A stretch of DNA of 64,000 nt, from NCBI RefSeq assembly GCF_036924535.1, contig NZ_JAZHRT010000001.1, forward strand, positions 7,130,001 to 7,194,000, read 5' to 3'. Position 1 is the stretch's first letter, and every line of letters begins with the position of its first letter. The stretch is from Bradyrhizobium sp. AZCC 2262 (GTDB lineage Bacteria > Pseudomonadota > Alphaproteobacteria > Rhizobiales > Xanthobacteraceae). The notes under the pieces were generated by a model that saw only the letters and a program-made list of their open reading frames with translations, did no database searches and was not told the DNA's origin. This document shows positions 6,277 to 15,096 of this stretch, piece after piece. The translations under genes were made by a program, and so were the position numbers.

Positions 6277-8007
6277 CTACCGCACCGGCCGCACCGGTGC
6301 GGTAATCTGCTCCGTGCGATCGCGCTCGGTCATGTCGACCACCGTTACCATCGGCGCGGTGAGTTCGTAGACGTAGCTGACGTCGGTGAAGTAGCGCTTG
6401 GCGGTGCCGCCCATCGCCTCCGGCGCGACACGGTCGAGCAGGATAAGGCCGAAATCCGAGTCTTCCCGCCGTGTCGCCGCACTGGTGTTGAATTCTTCCC
6501 AGCGGAAATGAAAAATCTCGTCCGGCTCCTCGCCGGTGACTTCCCAGTTGGCAACGATGTGCGGGTGCTTGCCGACCAGCGACAGGCCCTCGTCGGAATG
6601 CGAGGCCAGTTCGAAGAGCAGCAGCGACAGCGACTGCGCAGCGCGCGCGCTGACGGCGATATCCGGGCCGTTGACCACGATGCGATCGGCATGCGGGATC
6701 GCGCGCGACTCGAACAGGCCCCTGAGCTTGACGCCCTGCCACTGGCTTTCCGAGAGCAACGTCACCACGTTCGACATCGCATGGATGCGGCCGATCAGAA
6801 GCTCGCGCGACACGTCCATGTCGGAGCCGTGGCGCAGCGTGCGCGTCACGATCGACTGGATCACGGCGAGGATGTTCTTGACCCGGTGGTTGAGCTCATC
6901 GATGACGGCGGTCAGCCGCCGCTCGAAGCCGATGCGGACCTGGATCTCGCGGCTGAGCCGCAGATTGTTGTAGGCGACATAGCCGAACAGGCCGCAGACG
7001 ATGCCGGTGAGCGCGAAGCCGATGGCCGCCACGATGATCGCCGTCTGCTGCGCGCGCTGCGCGGCATTGTTCTTGGCATAATAGCCGAGCGACCAGTCGC
7101 GGCCGCCGAACGTCACCGTCCGCACCACCGACGGCAACGGATCGCCCTGCTTGACCGCCCGCAACGAGATCATGCCCTGGTCGTTGGCGACATATTCGTC
7201 GCTGGCGTCATCGGGGTCCTTCAGCACCACCGAAAAAAGCGAGCGGTCGTCATTGGTCAGCATCAACGGCGCCAGCTCGTAGGAAAATGTCACGAAGCCT
7301 GCGGGCTCCGTGGTGCCTTCCTTCAGAATGGCGGACGCGAGCACGAGGCCGATCGGCCCATTCTGCTTCAGCAGCGGGATCGGGTCCGACGCCACTGGCT
7401 TGCCGGTTTCCGCCGCCTTCGCCAGCATCGGCCCGATCACCGAGTGGCGGCCGTAGGCGCGGCCCGGAAAGCCCAGCGTATCCGCACTGCGCGGTTCGAG
7501 GTCCATCAGGACGTCGAGCGGCTTGTCGATCGTCTTGATGTCGAGCGGCCGATCGTCGAAATCGCGGATCGTCGGGTTGGTGAAGCCGGCGCTTTTCAGC
7601 TCGGCCTGCGCTGCCGGCAGCTCGGCCGGCTTGAGGCGCGCGATCCAGTTCGCGATCACAAAATCGGTCTTGAAGGCATAGATCGCCGAGCGCAGCGGCT
7701 GCAGCATGTTGGCTTTCACCACCGAAGGTGTGCGAAACAATCCGGATGCAACGCGTGCGAGCAATTCACGCTCGGTCAGCCGGTCCTGCACCAGGCTGGC
7801 ATGAACGTCGATGGCGCGGGACAGCGCGATGCCGTCGATCGCCAGTTCCTGTTCGTGAACGCGATAGGCCGCGAGACCGGAGAGCAGCACTCCGATCAGC
7901 GCGATAAAGCCGATAATGAAGCCCAGCCGAACCACTCGCTTACTCGGGAATGACGTGTTGGCAAAGACGTATCGGAAGCATCTCGGGGTCTGCCGGGGCA
8001 GAGGCAC
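6277..8007 (-). CDS. CHASE-domain sensor histidine kinase of the HRXXN (HWE/HisKA_2) type, degenerate ATPase
   Basis: This is a 576-residue membrane sensor: transmembrane helix at ~28-50, periplasmic CHASE-like domain ~70-310 (FPGRAYGRHSVIGPML and the region after it), second helix ~322-346, then a dimerisation/phosphotransfer helix with ELNHRVKNILAVIQSIV, where His374 lies in the HRXXN motif typical of kinases that feed PhyR. The catalytic domain looks eroded: where family members have H-E-L-x-T-N-A-x-K-Y-G it has FELASHSDEGLSL, lacking the N-box Asn. The later WEV...HFRWEE and GLILLDRVAPEAMGG parts are recognisable. Adjacency to phyR-nepR-ecfG suggests a role in stress signalling, perhaps as a non-canonical or regulatory kinase. 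The GTG start is uncertain. Confidence 0.85.
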   Translation of the reverse strand: MPLPRQTPRCFRYVFANTSFPSKRVVRLGFIIGFIALIGVLLSGLAAYRVHEQELAIDGIALSRAIDVHASLVQDRLTERELLARVASGLFRTPSVVKANMLQPLRSAIYAFKTDFVIANWIARLKPAELPAAQAELKSAGFTNPTIRDFDDRPLDIKTIDKPLDVLMDLEPRSADTLGFPGRAYGRHSVIGPMLAKAAETGKPVASDPIPLLKQNGPIGLVLASAILKEGTTEPAGFVTFSYELAPLMLTNDDRSLFSVVLKDPDDASDEYVANDQGMISLRAVKQGDPLPSVVRTVTFGGRDWSLGYYAKNNAAQRAQQTAIIVAAIGFALTGIVCGLFGYVAYNNLRLSREIQVRIGFERRLTAVIDELNHRVKNILAVIQSIVTRTLRHGSDMDVSRELLIGRIHAMSNVVTLLSESQWQGVKLRGLFESRAIPHADRIVVNGPDIAVSARAAQSLSLLLFELASHSDEGLSLVGKHPHIVANWEVTGEEPDEIFHFRWEEFNTSAATRREDSDFGLILLDRVAPEAMGGTAKRYFTDVSYVYELTAPMVTVVDMTERDRTEQITAPVRPVR

Positions 8008-8279
8008 ATGGCAATAGCGCGAAGGCCAACCGCGGCGAATATGACGGAGCGTTCATCAGCACGCAACTGACAGGTGGCAGCGAGGTAAACAACACGGCCG
8101 CCGTTGACGCTGAATTGGCGGGGCCAGAGATTGATAATCTGACAGTGCTGATTTGGTTCCGGCGCGGACGGACAAATCCGCAGGGCGTGGCGGCGGACCG
8201 GATATTAATGTTAACGCGCGGTCGACCCGGCCGCTGGCCTGATCGCGTGTCCGACCGCTTGCCCGCCGCCTGGCGCGGC

Positions 8280-8918
8280 CTACCCGGCCTTGGCCTTTGC
8301 GGCCGGGCGCAGGCCGCCCTTGGTCTCGATGAAGCCGATGATGCGATCGAGCCCCTCGCTCTTCTTCAGGTTGGTCATCACGAACGGCCGCTCGCCCCGC
8401 ATCCGTTTCGCATCAAGCTCCATCTTCTCCAGGGACGCACCGACATGCGGCGCGAGGTCGATCTTGTTGATCACCAAGAGATCCGAGCGCGTGATGCCAG
8501 GCCCGCCCTTGGAGGGGATCTTGTCGCCGGCGGCGACGTCGATCACATAGATCGTGAGATCGGCGAGTTCGGGCGAAAACGTCGCGGCGAGATTGTCGCC
8601 GCCGGATTCGATCAGCACCAGATCGAGATCGGGAAATTTCGCGCGCATGTCGGCGACCGCCGCTAGATTCATCGAGGCGTCCTCGCGGATCGCGGTATGC
8701 GGGCAGCCGCCGGTCTCGACACCGGCGATGCGATCCGGCGTCAGCGAGCCCGAGCGCACCAGAAACTCCGCATCCCATTTGGTGTAAATGTCGTTGGTGA
8801 TCGCGGCGATGTCGTAACGCTCGCGCATCGACTTGCAGAGCAGGTCCATCAGCGCGGTCTTGCCGGAGCCGACGGGACCGCCGACGCCGATGCGGAGGGG
8901 ACCGTGAGATTTAGACAT
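8280..8918 (-). CDS. ureG: UreG, urease accessory GTPase
   Basis: UreG is the SIMIBI-class GTPase that powers nickel delivery into apo-urease with UreE, UreF and UreD. The P-loop GPVGSGKT is at residues 14-21. The nickel-binding invariant C-P-H motif appears in [17 protein letters not shown], the Walker-B-like region in [20 protein letters not shown], and the guanine-specificity motif in VINKIDLAP. Length 212 is typical. I chose ATG 8918 ([14 protein letters not shown]); the frame continues upstream into repeat DNA. It is the last gene of the urease cluster and is separated from ureF by a 118-base dispersed repeat. Confidence 0.96.
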   Translation of the reverse strand: MSKSHGPLRIGVGGPVGSGKTALMDLLCKSMRERYDIAAITNDIYTKWDAEFLVRSGSLTPDRIAGVETGGCPHTAIREDASMNLAAVADMRAKFPDLDLVLIESGGDNLAATFSPELADLTIYVIDVAAGDKIPSKGGPGITRSDLLVINKIDLAPHVGASLEKMELDAKRMRGERPFVMTNLKKSEGLDRIIGFIETKGGLRPAAKAKAG

Positions 8919-8940
8919 GTCTGATGCTCTTTCTATTGTC

Positions 8941-9058
8941 GTCGTCCCTGCGAAAGCAGGGACCCATACCGCGTGATCTATCAATAAGGCAGAATAGCCG
9001 ACACCGTTTGTAATAACCGGGGCCGGTGGCTATGGGTCCCCGCGTTCGCGGGGACGAC
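8941..9058. repeat. Dispersed repeat with GTCGTCCCTGCG...CGGGGACGAC ends
   Basis: A 118-base element with palindromic ends: GTCGTCCCTGCGAAAGCAGG on the left and a matching GTCCCCGCGTTCGCGGGGAC on the right, around a core containing ACCGCGTGATCTATCAAT. A copy in the opposite orientation is at 56059-56176. It separates ureF from ureG. Confidence 0.85.
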
Positions 9059-9074
9059 GTGTTGATAGACAAGT

Positions 9075-9806
9075 TCATGACCGGAACAGCCGAGTATATT
9101 GCGTCTCGTGGCGCAGGCTGGCGAGATCGGCGCGGAAGGTGGCGCTGCCGAGATCGTCGAGGGAGGCTGTGAGCGCGCGGCCGGCGGTGGCGGCGACATC
9201 GGCTTCGAGGCTGGCCAGAATGCGCTGGCTGTCGGTTTGTCCGAGCGGGACCAGCCGCGCGCCGGCGGAAATCCAGTTCGACACTACGGCATGCAGGAAG
9301 GCGTGCATCGCCGGCGCCAGCGGTACGGCGTGCGCCGCGCTGACGAGGCCGACGGCTACGGGATAAACGATCGGACCGCCGCAAGCGGCGACCATGCTGT
9401 CGAGCCCGTCGCAGGCCCAGGCTGAGCGAGCGATCTCGAGGAAGGCGCGGCCCTGCGTCGAGGTCTCGAGCTGGCGTTCGCGCGAGGGCACGAATGCGGC
9501 CGCGAGTTCGGCAATCTCGCGCAGTGAAGGCTCGTCCCGCGCCGAGGCCGCGCGATGCGCTTGCGCCAGAAACACCGCGTCGCAGAAGCCCGGGCCGTCG
9601 CCGAGCATCGCAGCCAGCCAGCCGCGCAACGAGGCAGCATCAGCGATATCGCCCGCCTCCACCGCCCATTCGATCCCGCTGGAATAGGAGAACGCGCCGA
9701 CCGGAAAGGACGGCGACAGCCAGGTCATCAGCCGGTACAGCGCCGCCGCCTCATCCGCATTCATCCCGCTGCCCGCGTCGGCCGGCGCGGGCTCACTTGT
9801 GGTCAT
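9075..9806 (-). CDS. ureF: UreF, urease accessory protein
   Basis: UreF is the all-helical adaptor that bridges UreD-bound apo-urease and UreG and gates GTP hydrolysis. The family opening is clear: [20 protein letters not shown] followed by [12 protein letters not shown], and later the conserved [16 protein letters not shown] and [16 protein letters not shown]. From ATG 9806 ([12 protein letters not shown]) the product has 243 residues and the start overlaps the ureE end by 14 bases, consistent with translational coupling; an internal ATG at 9764 ([12 protein letters not shown]) would give 229 residues and is also possible. Confidence 0.95.
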   Translation of the reverse strand: MTTSEPAPADAGSGMNADEAAALYRLMTWLSPSFPVGAFSYSSGIEWAVEAGDIADAASLRGWLAAMLGDGPGFCDAVFLAQAHRAASARDEPSLREIAELAAAFVPSRERQLETSTQGRAFLEIARSAWACDGLDSMVAACGGPIVYPVAVGLVSAAHAVPLAPAMHAFLHAVVSNWISAGARLVPLGQTDSQRILASLEADVAATAGRALTASLDDLGSATFRADLASLRHETQYTRLFRS

Positions 9807-10404
9807 GAGCATGGGAGTGATCGTGGTGGTGATGATCGTGGTCGCAATGCTCGTCGTGGTGATGGTGGTCGTGATCACTGTGGTGATCGTGATCGCCGTG
9901 ATGATGGTCGGCATGATCATCATGGTGATGATGGGCGTGGTCGCCGTGATCATGCGCGGCATGATCGTGAGCCGCCTGCGCATACGCCCCGCCCTCGGGA
10001 TCGAACGGCGCCTCGATCTCGATGATGCGCGCACCCAATCCCTTCACCATCGCCTCGATGACGTGATCCCTGCGGATGCGCAGGCCTTTTGGCATGATCT
10101 GGGTCGGCAGATGGCGGTTGCCGAGATGCCAGGCGACGCGAACCAGATGGAGAGGATCGGCGCCGCGGATTTCGACCAGGGGCTCGGCGGCCGCTACCAC
10201 CTCGATCAGCCGCCCGTCCTCCAGCACCAGCGCATCGCCGCCGCGCAGCGCGACCGCGTTTTCGAGATCGAGCAGGAATTCGAGTCCGCGCGTCCCCGTC
10301 ATCGCCATCCGCCGCCGGTGCCGATCGTCGAAATCGAGCACGACGGTATCGGCCGCCGATTGCGTCCAGCGATGCTGTCCCAGGACCTGTGTCGCGCGGA
10401 TCAT
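9793..10404 (-). CDS. ureE: UreE, urease nickel metallochaperone with long His-rich tail
   Basis: UreE carries nickel to the UreG-UreF-UreD complex. Residues 1-~75 form the peptide-binding domain ([17 protein letters not shown]...[16 protein letters not shown]), followed by the metal-binding domain with [19 protein letters not shown], which includes the conserved dimer-interface histidine. The last ~60 residues are an extraordinary His/Asp tail with about 30 histidines in HHHHD- and DHDHH-type runs plus one Cys. Histidine tails occur in this family and bind several nickel ions; this one is at the long end. The whole is 203 residues. It overlaps ureF. Confidence 0.95.
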   Translation of the reverse strand: MIRATQVLGQHRWTQSAADTVVLDFDDRHRRRMAMTGTRGLEFLLDLENAVALRGGDALVLEDGRLIEVVAAAEPLVEIRGADPLHLVRVAWHLGNRHLPTQIMPKGLRIRRDHVIEAMVKGLGARIIEIEAPFDPEGGAYAQAAHDHAAHDHGDHAHHHHDDHADHHHGDHDHHSDHDHHHHDEHCDHDHHHHDHSHAHDHK

Positions 10405-10425
10405 GGCAGTCTGCTCAACGTCACG

Positions 10426-10725
10426 TCACAACTTCTCCACCTTGCCGTCGCTGATGATCTCGATCACCGTCGGCGCCGTCTTCATCTGCGAAGAATATTC
10501 GCGCCACACCTTCATGTGCGGCGCGCGGCCATGCGCATTGAGGTCCTCGCGGGTCTCCCAGCGCTCCACCACCACATACAGATTGGGATTGTTCACGCTG
10601 ACATGCCCGTCATAGGCGATGCAGCCCTTCTCTTTGAGCGTCTCGGCGGTACAGGCCTTGTGCCCCTTGATGAAGTCGTCCTTGTTTTCCGGCTTCATCG
10701 GCGTGGTCGCGATAACGTAGATCAT
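10426..10725 (-). CDS. Antibiotic-biosynthesis-monooxygenase-fold (YgiN-like) protein 1
   Basis: A 99-residue ferredoxin-like ABM-domain protein: MIYVIATTPMKPENKDDFIK at the start, YVVVERWETREDLNAHGRAP in the middle and a C-terminal beta strand. The family includes quinol monooxygenases and haem-degrading or dimeric stress proteins that need no cofactor. It sits between ureC and ureE, same strand, with a close homologue 24 bases upstream. It has no known role in urease maturation. The conserved central His and Trp are present (RWE, H-x-R). Function inferred only at fold level. Confidence 0.8.
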   Translation of the reverse strand: MIYVIATTPMKPENKDDFIKGHKACTAETLKEKGCIAYDGHVSVNNPNLYVVVERWETREDLNAHGRAPHMKVWREYSSQMKTAPTVIEIISDGKVEKL

Positions 10726-10749
10726 GGTTTCTCCCTTGTCTTTTCTTGA

Positions 10750-11049
10750 TTAACGGACGTCGACCTTTTCAGGGGTAATGACTTCGATCTTCGGCGGCGA
10801 CGCGAGACACTTCACGGCGACGCGACCGAAGGCCTTCATGTGCTCGGCGGTGCGGTGTGGCACCAGCGCCTCGGCATTTTCCCACTGCTCGACGAACACC
10901 ATCTTGGAGTGATCGGTGACGCTTTCATGCAAATCATAGGCGATGTTGCCCGGCTCTTTGCGGGTTTCCTTGATGCAGGCGGTGGCGGCCGCAATGAACT
11001 CGGCGTGCGTTTCAGGCTTGATCATCAGTGTGGCAACGACGTAAATCAC
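10750..11049 (-). CDS. Antibiotic-biosynthesis-monooxygenase-fold (YgiN-like) protein 2
   Basis: Also 99 residues and clearly a paralogue of its downstream neighbour: both begin MIYV-(I/V)-AT, share NIAYD/CIAYD at ~35-39, a central F/VVE-x-WE segment and a final IEVI/IEII strand. The two probably arose by tandem duplication and may form a heterodimer, since the fold is usually dimeric. Located 49 bases after ureC on the same strand. The reaction is unknown; nearest characterised members are quinol monooxygenases. Confidence 0.8.
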   Translation of the reverse strand: MIYVVATLMIKPETHAEFIAAATACIKETRKEPGNIAYDLHESVTDHSKMVFVEQWENAEALVPHRTAEHMKAFGRVAVKCLASPPKIEVITPEKVDVR

Positions 11050-11098
11050 TTCAATCCTCCCGGACTTTTGTTCTGGCTTTGATCGCCCGGGAGAAACC

Positions 11099-12814
11099 CT
11101 AGTACATGAAATAGCGCTGCGCCATGGGCAGAACCTCGGCCGGCGCGCATGTCAAAAGTTCGCCGTCTGCGCGCACCTCATAGGTCTCGGCATCGACCTC
11201 GATCTTTGGGGTAGCGCCGTTATGGATCATGCTCTTCTTGGAGATGCCGCTGCGGGTGTTTTTCACGGGATAGAGTTTCTTTTCGATGCCGAGCTTGCGC
11301 GCCAGCCCGCCTGTAATGGCAGCCTTCGAGGTGAACACCACCGAAGACGCCGTCAGGGATTTGCCGTAGGCGGCGAACATCGGCTGGTAATGCACGGGCT
11401 GCGGCGTGGGAATGGAGGCGTTGGGATCGCCCATCGGAGCCGCCACGATCGAGCCGCCCTTGATGATACAATCGGGTTTCACGCCGAAGAAGGCCGGCGA
11501 CCACAGCACCAAATCCGCCAGCTTGCCCTTCTCCACCGATCCGATCAGTTTTGAGACGCCGTGCGCAATCGAGGGGTTGATGGTGTATTTCGAAATGTAG
11601 CGCTTGACCCGGAAATTGTCGTTGTCTTTGCCCTTGTCTTCGGGCAGCGAGCCTCTTTGTTTTTTCATCTTGTCGGCGGTCTGCCAGGTGCGGATGATGA
11701 CTTCACCGAGCCGGCCCATCGCCTGCGAGTCCGACGACATCATCGAGAGCGCGCCGAGATCGTGCAAAATGTCTTCCGCCGCTATCGTCTCCTTGCGGAT
11801 GCGGCTTTCGGCGAACGCCAGATCTTCGGCGATCGAAGGATCGAGATGGTGACACACCATCAGCATGTCCAGATGTTCGTCGATGGTGTTGCGGGTGAAC
11901 GGTCGCGTCGGATTGGTCGAGGACGGCAGCACGTTCTTTAGCCCGGCAATCTTGATGATGTCAGGCGCATGGCCGCCACCGGCACCCTCGGTGTGGAAGG
12001 CGTGGATGGTGCGACCCTTGAACGCCTTCACCGTGTCCTCGACAAAACCTGACTCGTTCAGTGTATCCGAATGCAGCATCACCTGGACGTCATAGTCGTC
12101 GGCGACGCTGAGGCAATTGTCGATCGCGGCCGGCGTGGTGCCCCAGTCCTCGTGCAGTTTCAGCGCGCAGGCGCCACCCTTGATCATCTCGACCAGCGCA
12201 GCGGGGCGCGCGGCGTTGCCCTTGCCGGAAATGCCCAGATTGACCGGGAACGCGTCGAACGACTGGATCATCCGGCCCATGTGCCAGGGCCCGGGCGTGC
12301 AGGTCGTCGCAAACGTGCCGTGCGACGGCCCGGTGCCGCCGCCCAGCATCGAGGTGACGCCACTCATCAGCGCGTGCTCGATCTGCTGCGGGCAGATGAA
12401 ATGGATGTGGCTGTCGAAGCCGCCGGCGGTGAGGATCTTGCCTTCGCCCGCAATGATGTCGGTGCCGGGGCCGATCACGATGGTGACGCCCGGCTGGATA
12501 TCGGGATTGCCGGCCTTGCCGATGGCCGCAATCATGCCCTCCTTGATCGCGACGTCGGCCTTCACGATGCCCCAGTGATCGACGATCAGCGCGTTGGTGA
12601 TGACGGTATCGGCCGCGCCCTGCTTGTTGGTGACTTGGGACTGCCCCATGCCATCACGGATCACCTTGCCGCCGCCGAACTTCACCTCCTCGCCGTAGGT
12701 GGTGAAATCCTTCTCCACCTCGATGATGAGATCGGTGTCGGCCAGCCGCACCTTGTCGCCGGTGGTGGGCCCGAACATATCGGCATAGACGGAACGCTTG
12801 ATTTTCACGGACAT
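11099..12814 (-). CDS. ureC: Urease alpha subunit (UreC), catalytic
   Basis: The nickel-containing catalytic subunit, which hydrolyses urea to ammonia and carbamate in the cytoplasm. All key residues are present: nickel ligands His136 and His138 (SHIHFICP), the carbamylated Lys219 with His221 (ALKLHEDWG), His248 (LHSDT), His274 ([12 protein letters not shown]), Asp362 (SSDSQAMGR), and the flap Cys321-His322. The 571-residue length is standard. The ATG before [20 protein letters not shown] is the family start; the frame extends upstream without support. It is separated from ureB by a small secreted-protein gene, which is unusual. Confidence 0.98.
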   Translation of the reverse strand: MSVKIKRSVYADMFGPTTGDKVRLADTDLIIEVEKDFTTYGEEVKFGGGKVIRDGMGQSQVTNKQGAADTVITNALIVDHWGIVKADVAIKEGMIAAIGKAGNPDIQPGVTIVIGPGTDIIAGEGKILTAGGFDSHIHFICPQQIEHALMSGVTSMLGGGTGPSHGTFATTCTPGPWHMGRMIQSFDAFPVNLGISGKGNAARPAALVEMIKGGACALKLHEDWGTTPAAIDNCLSVADDYDVQVMLHSDTLNESGFVEDTVKAFKGRTIHAFHTEGAGGGHAPDIIKIAGLKNVLPSSTNPTRPFTRNTIDEHLDMLMVCHHLDPSIAEDLAFAESRIRKETIAAEDILHDLGALSMMSSDSQAMGRLGEVIIRTWQTADKMKKQRGSLPEDKGKDNDNFRVKRYISKYTINPSIAHGVSKLIGSVEKGKLADLVLWSPAFFGVKPDCIIKGGSIVAAPMGDPNASIPTPQPVHYQPMFAAYGKSLTASSVVFTSKAAITGGLARKLGIEKKLYPVKNTRSGISKKSMIHNGATPKIEVDAETYEVRADGELLTCAPAEVLPMAQRYFMY

Positions 12815-12854
12815 TTGGTGCTCTCGCTCCGGGATTGAATTTGACTGGAATCGT

Positions 12855-13355
12855 TCATGTGCCGGGACGCCTACAGAGCTCCTGGAACTTGCGAACGTTT
12901 TCCAAGCCCACCTTGAATTCACTGCGTACCGAGCTGTCGTCCAATTTGAATTGGAAGATGCCGGTGCGCTCGAGCTGCTCGAAGGCCGGACCTGTCGCTG
13001 ATAGTTGGAAGCGATAGCGCCATCCGGTCATGCCGGTGAAGGCCTCGACCCCCATCGCGCTGGAGTCGTCCGGTACCATAACAATTGCGGGATCCTTGTC
13101 GTGAAGGATCATCGCCGCGATGGTAGTTCGCAGATCATCACTTGTGTCCCCTTCCGCGACCACAATCCCCGAGCCCTTCTTGCAGTGAAACAGTGGCGAC
13201 CCAAAATTGTCGGTTGCATCGCTGTCGGCGGTCACCAAGAGCGCCGTATCGTCTTGATCGGACACGCGCCAGCGAACCTCGCCTTCCTGCGCGCATACAC
13301 CCTGTGCCCCAAGAATGAGCCCAATCAAAACGCCGTGCGTCGACTTTCGCGCCAA
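12855..13355 (-). CDS. Putative secreted protein inside the urease cluster
   Basis: The mature-like part begins after a hydrophobic stretch ending [14 protein letters not shown], a plausible signal peptide. A TTG start at 13355 ([12 protein letters not shown]...) gives 166 residues and a well-formed signal. The frame stays open to 13445, but that extension runs through a palindromic repeat (13388-13410), so I regard it as spurious. The mature protein is acidic, with two cysteines that could pair and segments such as [20 protein letters not shown] and [20 protein letters not shown], consistent with a small beta-rich periplasmic domain. No family is recognised. It lies between ureB and ureC, 40 bases before ureC. 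Confidence 0.6.
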   Translation of the reverse strand: MARKSTHGVLIGLILGAQGVCAQEGEVRWRVSDQDDTALLVTADSDATDNFGSPLFHCKKGSGIVVAEGDTSDDLRTTIAAMILHDKDPAIVMVPDDSSAMGVEAFTGMTGWRYRFQLSATGPAFEQLERTGIFQFKLDDSSVRSEFKVGLENVRKFQELCRRPGT

Positions 13356-13387
13356 TCGCAGCCATCGCGGCTGGCAGCCTCCTCCGT

Positions 13388-13410
13388 CCCTTCCCCGCAA
13401 GGGGGAAGGG
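13388..13410. repeat. Short palindrome CCCTTCCCC...GGGGAAGGG
   Basis: A GC-rich hairpin (CCCTTCCCCGCAAGGGGGAAGGG type) matching half of the palindromic repeat family seen at 62366-62515. It interrupts the space between ureB and the secreted-protein gene. Confidence 0.5.
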
Positions 13411-13441
13411 AGTACGACCAGTGTGCTCACCTCACCAGAGA

Positions 13442-13747
13442 TCACAGCTTGCCCTGCACGTCGCCGCGAAAGCCGTAGACGACGCGCTTGCCCGCCAACG
13501 CCACGAGTTGCACGTCGCGGGTCTGGCCGGGCTCGAAGCGGACGGCGGTGCCGGCGGCGATATCGAGGCGCATGCCGCGGGCTTTTTTGCGATCGAACTT
13601 CAGCGCCGGGTTGGTTTCGAAGAAATGGTAGTGCGAGCCGACCTGGATCGGGCGGTCGCCGCTGTTGGCGACCGAGAGTGTCATCGTCTTGCGGCCGGCA
13701 TTGAGTTCGATCTCGCCGTCCTTGATGAAGAGTTCGCCGGGGATCAT
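13442..13747 (-). CDS. ureB: Urease beta subunit (UreB)
   Basis: The small structural beta subunit of the three-subunit bacterial urease, 101 residues. Characteristic parts are [19 protein letters not shown], the segment [20 protein letters not shown] and [20 protein letters not shown], then the final [20 protein letters not shown]. It packs on UreC and UreA in the trimer of (ABC) units. Separated from ureA by a 117-base dispersed repeat rather than the usual short gap. Confidence 0.97.
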   Translation of the reverse strand: MIPGELFIKDGEIELNAGRKTMTLSVANSGDRPIQVGSHYHFFETNPALKFDRKKARGMRLDIAAGTAVRFEPGQTRDVQLVALAGKRVVYGFRGDVQGKL

Positions 13748-13759
13748 CTTTTCTCCTCC

Positions 13760-13876
13760 GTCATTCCGGGGCGATGCGCAGCATCGAACCCGGAAGTTCG
13801 AGATAAGTAACTTCTGGATTCTCAGATGTGCAATTGCACATCATAGTTCGGCCGCTTTGCGGCCGCCCCGGAATGA
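13760..13876. repeat. Dispersed repeat GTCATTCCGGGGCG...CCCCGGAATGAC
   Basis: Inverted ends GTCATTCCGGGGC (left) and GCCCCGGAATGAC (right) around internal palindromes GCGATGCGCAGCATCG and GTGCAATTGCAC. Inserted between ureA and ureB; would fold into a long hairpin in the operon mRNA. Confidence 0.8.
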
Positions 13877-13882
13877 CGATGA

Positions 13883-14185
13883 CTAGCGTATCGGCTCATG
13901 CACGGTGACAAGCTTGGTGCCGTCGGGAAACGTCGCCTCGACCTGAATGTCGTGGATCATCTCAGGGATGCCGTCCATGCACTGCGCGCGGGTGATGACC
14001 TGCGCGCCGGATTGCATCAATTCGGCGACGGTGCGGCCGTCGCGCGCGCCCTCGACGATGAAGTCGGAGATGATGGCGATCGCCTCGGGGTGGTTGAGCT
14101 TGACGCCGCGCTCCAGCCTGCGGCGCGCCACCATGGCCGCCATCGAGATCAAGAGCTTGTCCTTTTCGCGGGGGGAGAGATTCAT
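13883..14185 (-). CDS. ureA: Urease gamma subunit (UreA)
   Basis: The 100-residue gamma subunit: [20 protein letters not shown] at the start, then [20 protein letters not shown] and [16 protein letters not shown], ending with the [18 protein letters not shown] signature. It is a separate polypeptide, as in most proteobacteria, not fused to UreB. First structural gene after ureD. Confidence 0.97.
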   Translation of the reverse strand: MNLSPREKDKLLISMAAMVARRRLERGVKLNHPEAIAIISDFIVEGARDGRTVAELMQSGAQVITRAQCMDGIPEMIHDIQVEATFPDGTKLVTVHEPIR

Positions 14186-14227
14186 GCGAGCACTCTGGTG
14201 ATTGAAGACCTAGTTGAGCCAAAGCCC

Positions 14228-15064
14228 CTAATTTAGCCAAAGCCTTGGGAGCGGCACGCCGCTGGCGCGGCCGAGCACAGCCATCATGTCGGCGCGGAGC
14301 CGGGCTGCATCTTGGGCACAGAAGCGCGCCATTGCAAATCCATTCCAGCAGGAGATGCCGACCTCGCCGCCGAACGTTTCGGATGCCTCGCGAATCCGCT
14401 CTACGACTGCCTCATCGCCAGGCACAATCAGCGCCGTGCCGATGGCGACGCCGCCGTTCGCAATGGCCGGCCGCGCCAGTTTTTCGCCGATGTCGCCGTC
14501 GAGCCGGACGGTTTCCGCAAACACGAGCTTTCCGCCACGGCGCAGGCGCCAGCGGTCGACGAACTCGCCATGCAGCATCTTTTCGCCCATCGCCGAGCGG
14601 CCGAACACCACGATTTCGCAGAGCAGAAGCGAGGCGTCCTCGGCCAGGTCGATGTCGATACACCTGACTATTCGCGCGCGGTCGAACAGGATGGTCTCCT
14701 GCGGCAGCCACGCGAGATGCGCGCCGGCCGCTGCCCTCAGCGCGATATTGAGCTGCGCGGCAGGTCCGGGCGCACGGTAGACCTTTTCCGCCGCCGCCGT
14801 CGTCAAGGTCAGCCGTGCGCCCTCGCCAGCCGTGATGTCGATATCGAAGCGGTCGCCGCCGGCGATGCCGCCGGCCGTGTTGACGAACACGCCGGACAGC
14901 CCTTCCGCTTCAGGCGAAGGAAAGCGCACGCGTAGCGAACCGGATTCATGCAAGATCCCGCGGCGGGTGACGCCGTCCTGAAGGTGCACGCCGAACCTGA
15001 CCGCGCCCTGGGCGCGGTTGGCCTCGAACGTCGCTGAACTCGCGCGCGTGCTGTCGGTCCGCAT
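14228..15064 (-). CDS. ureD: UreD, urease accessory scaffold
   Basis: UreD (UreH) binds apo-urease and provides the channel for nickel from UreG/UreF. Family motifs: VFVNTAGGIAGGDRFDIDIT (residues ~62-81), ARLTLTTAAAEKVYR, HLAWLPQETILFDRARIVRC and EIVVFGRSAMGE. The ATG at 15064 has a GGGGGGACGG purine run just upstream and gives 278 residues; an upstream TTG would add six. It begins the urease part of the cluster, 32 bases after urtE. Confidence 0.95.
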   Translation of the reverse strand: MRTDSTRASSATFEANRAQGAVRFGVHLQDGVTRRGILHESGSLRVRFPSPEAEGLSGVFVNTAGGIAGGDRFDIDITAGEGARLTLTTAAAEKVYRAPGPAAQLNIALRAAAGAHLAWLPQETILFDRARIVRCIDIDLAEDASLLLCEIVVFGRSAMGEKMLHGEFVDRWRLRRGGKLVFAETVRLDGDIGEKLARPAIANGGVAIGTALIVPGDEAVVERIREASETFGGEVGISCWNGFAMARFCAQDAARLRADMMAVLGRASGVPLPRLWLN

Positions 15065-15096
15065 CCGTCCCCCCAAACGCAACGCCCGATACGGCC

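Noticed and set aside
6145..7953. A 602-codon plus-strand open frame opposite the sensor kinase
   Set aside because: It is the antisense shadow of a clear CHASE/HRXXN kinase. The translation is Arg- and Asp-rich low complexity without domains.
9799..10749. A 316-codon plus-strand frame starting with a Val/Met-rich hydrophobic run
   Set aside because: The run is the complement of the His-rich UreE tail, so the apparent membrane segment is an artefact.
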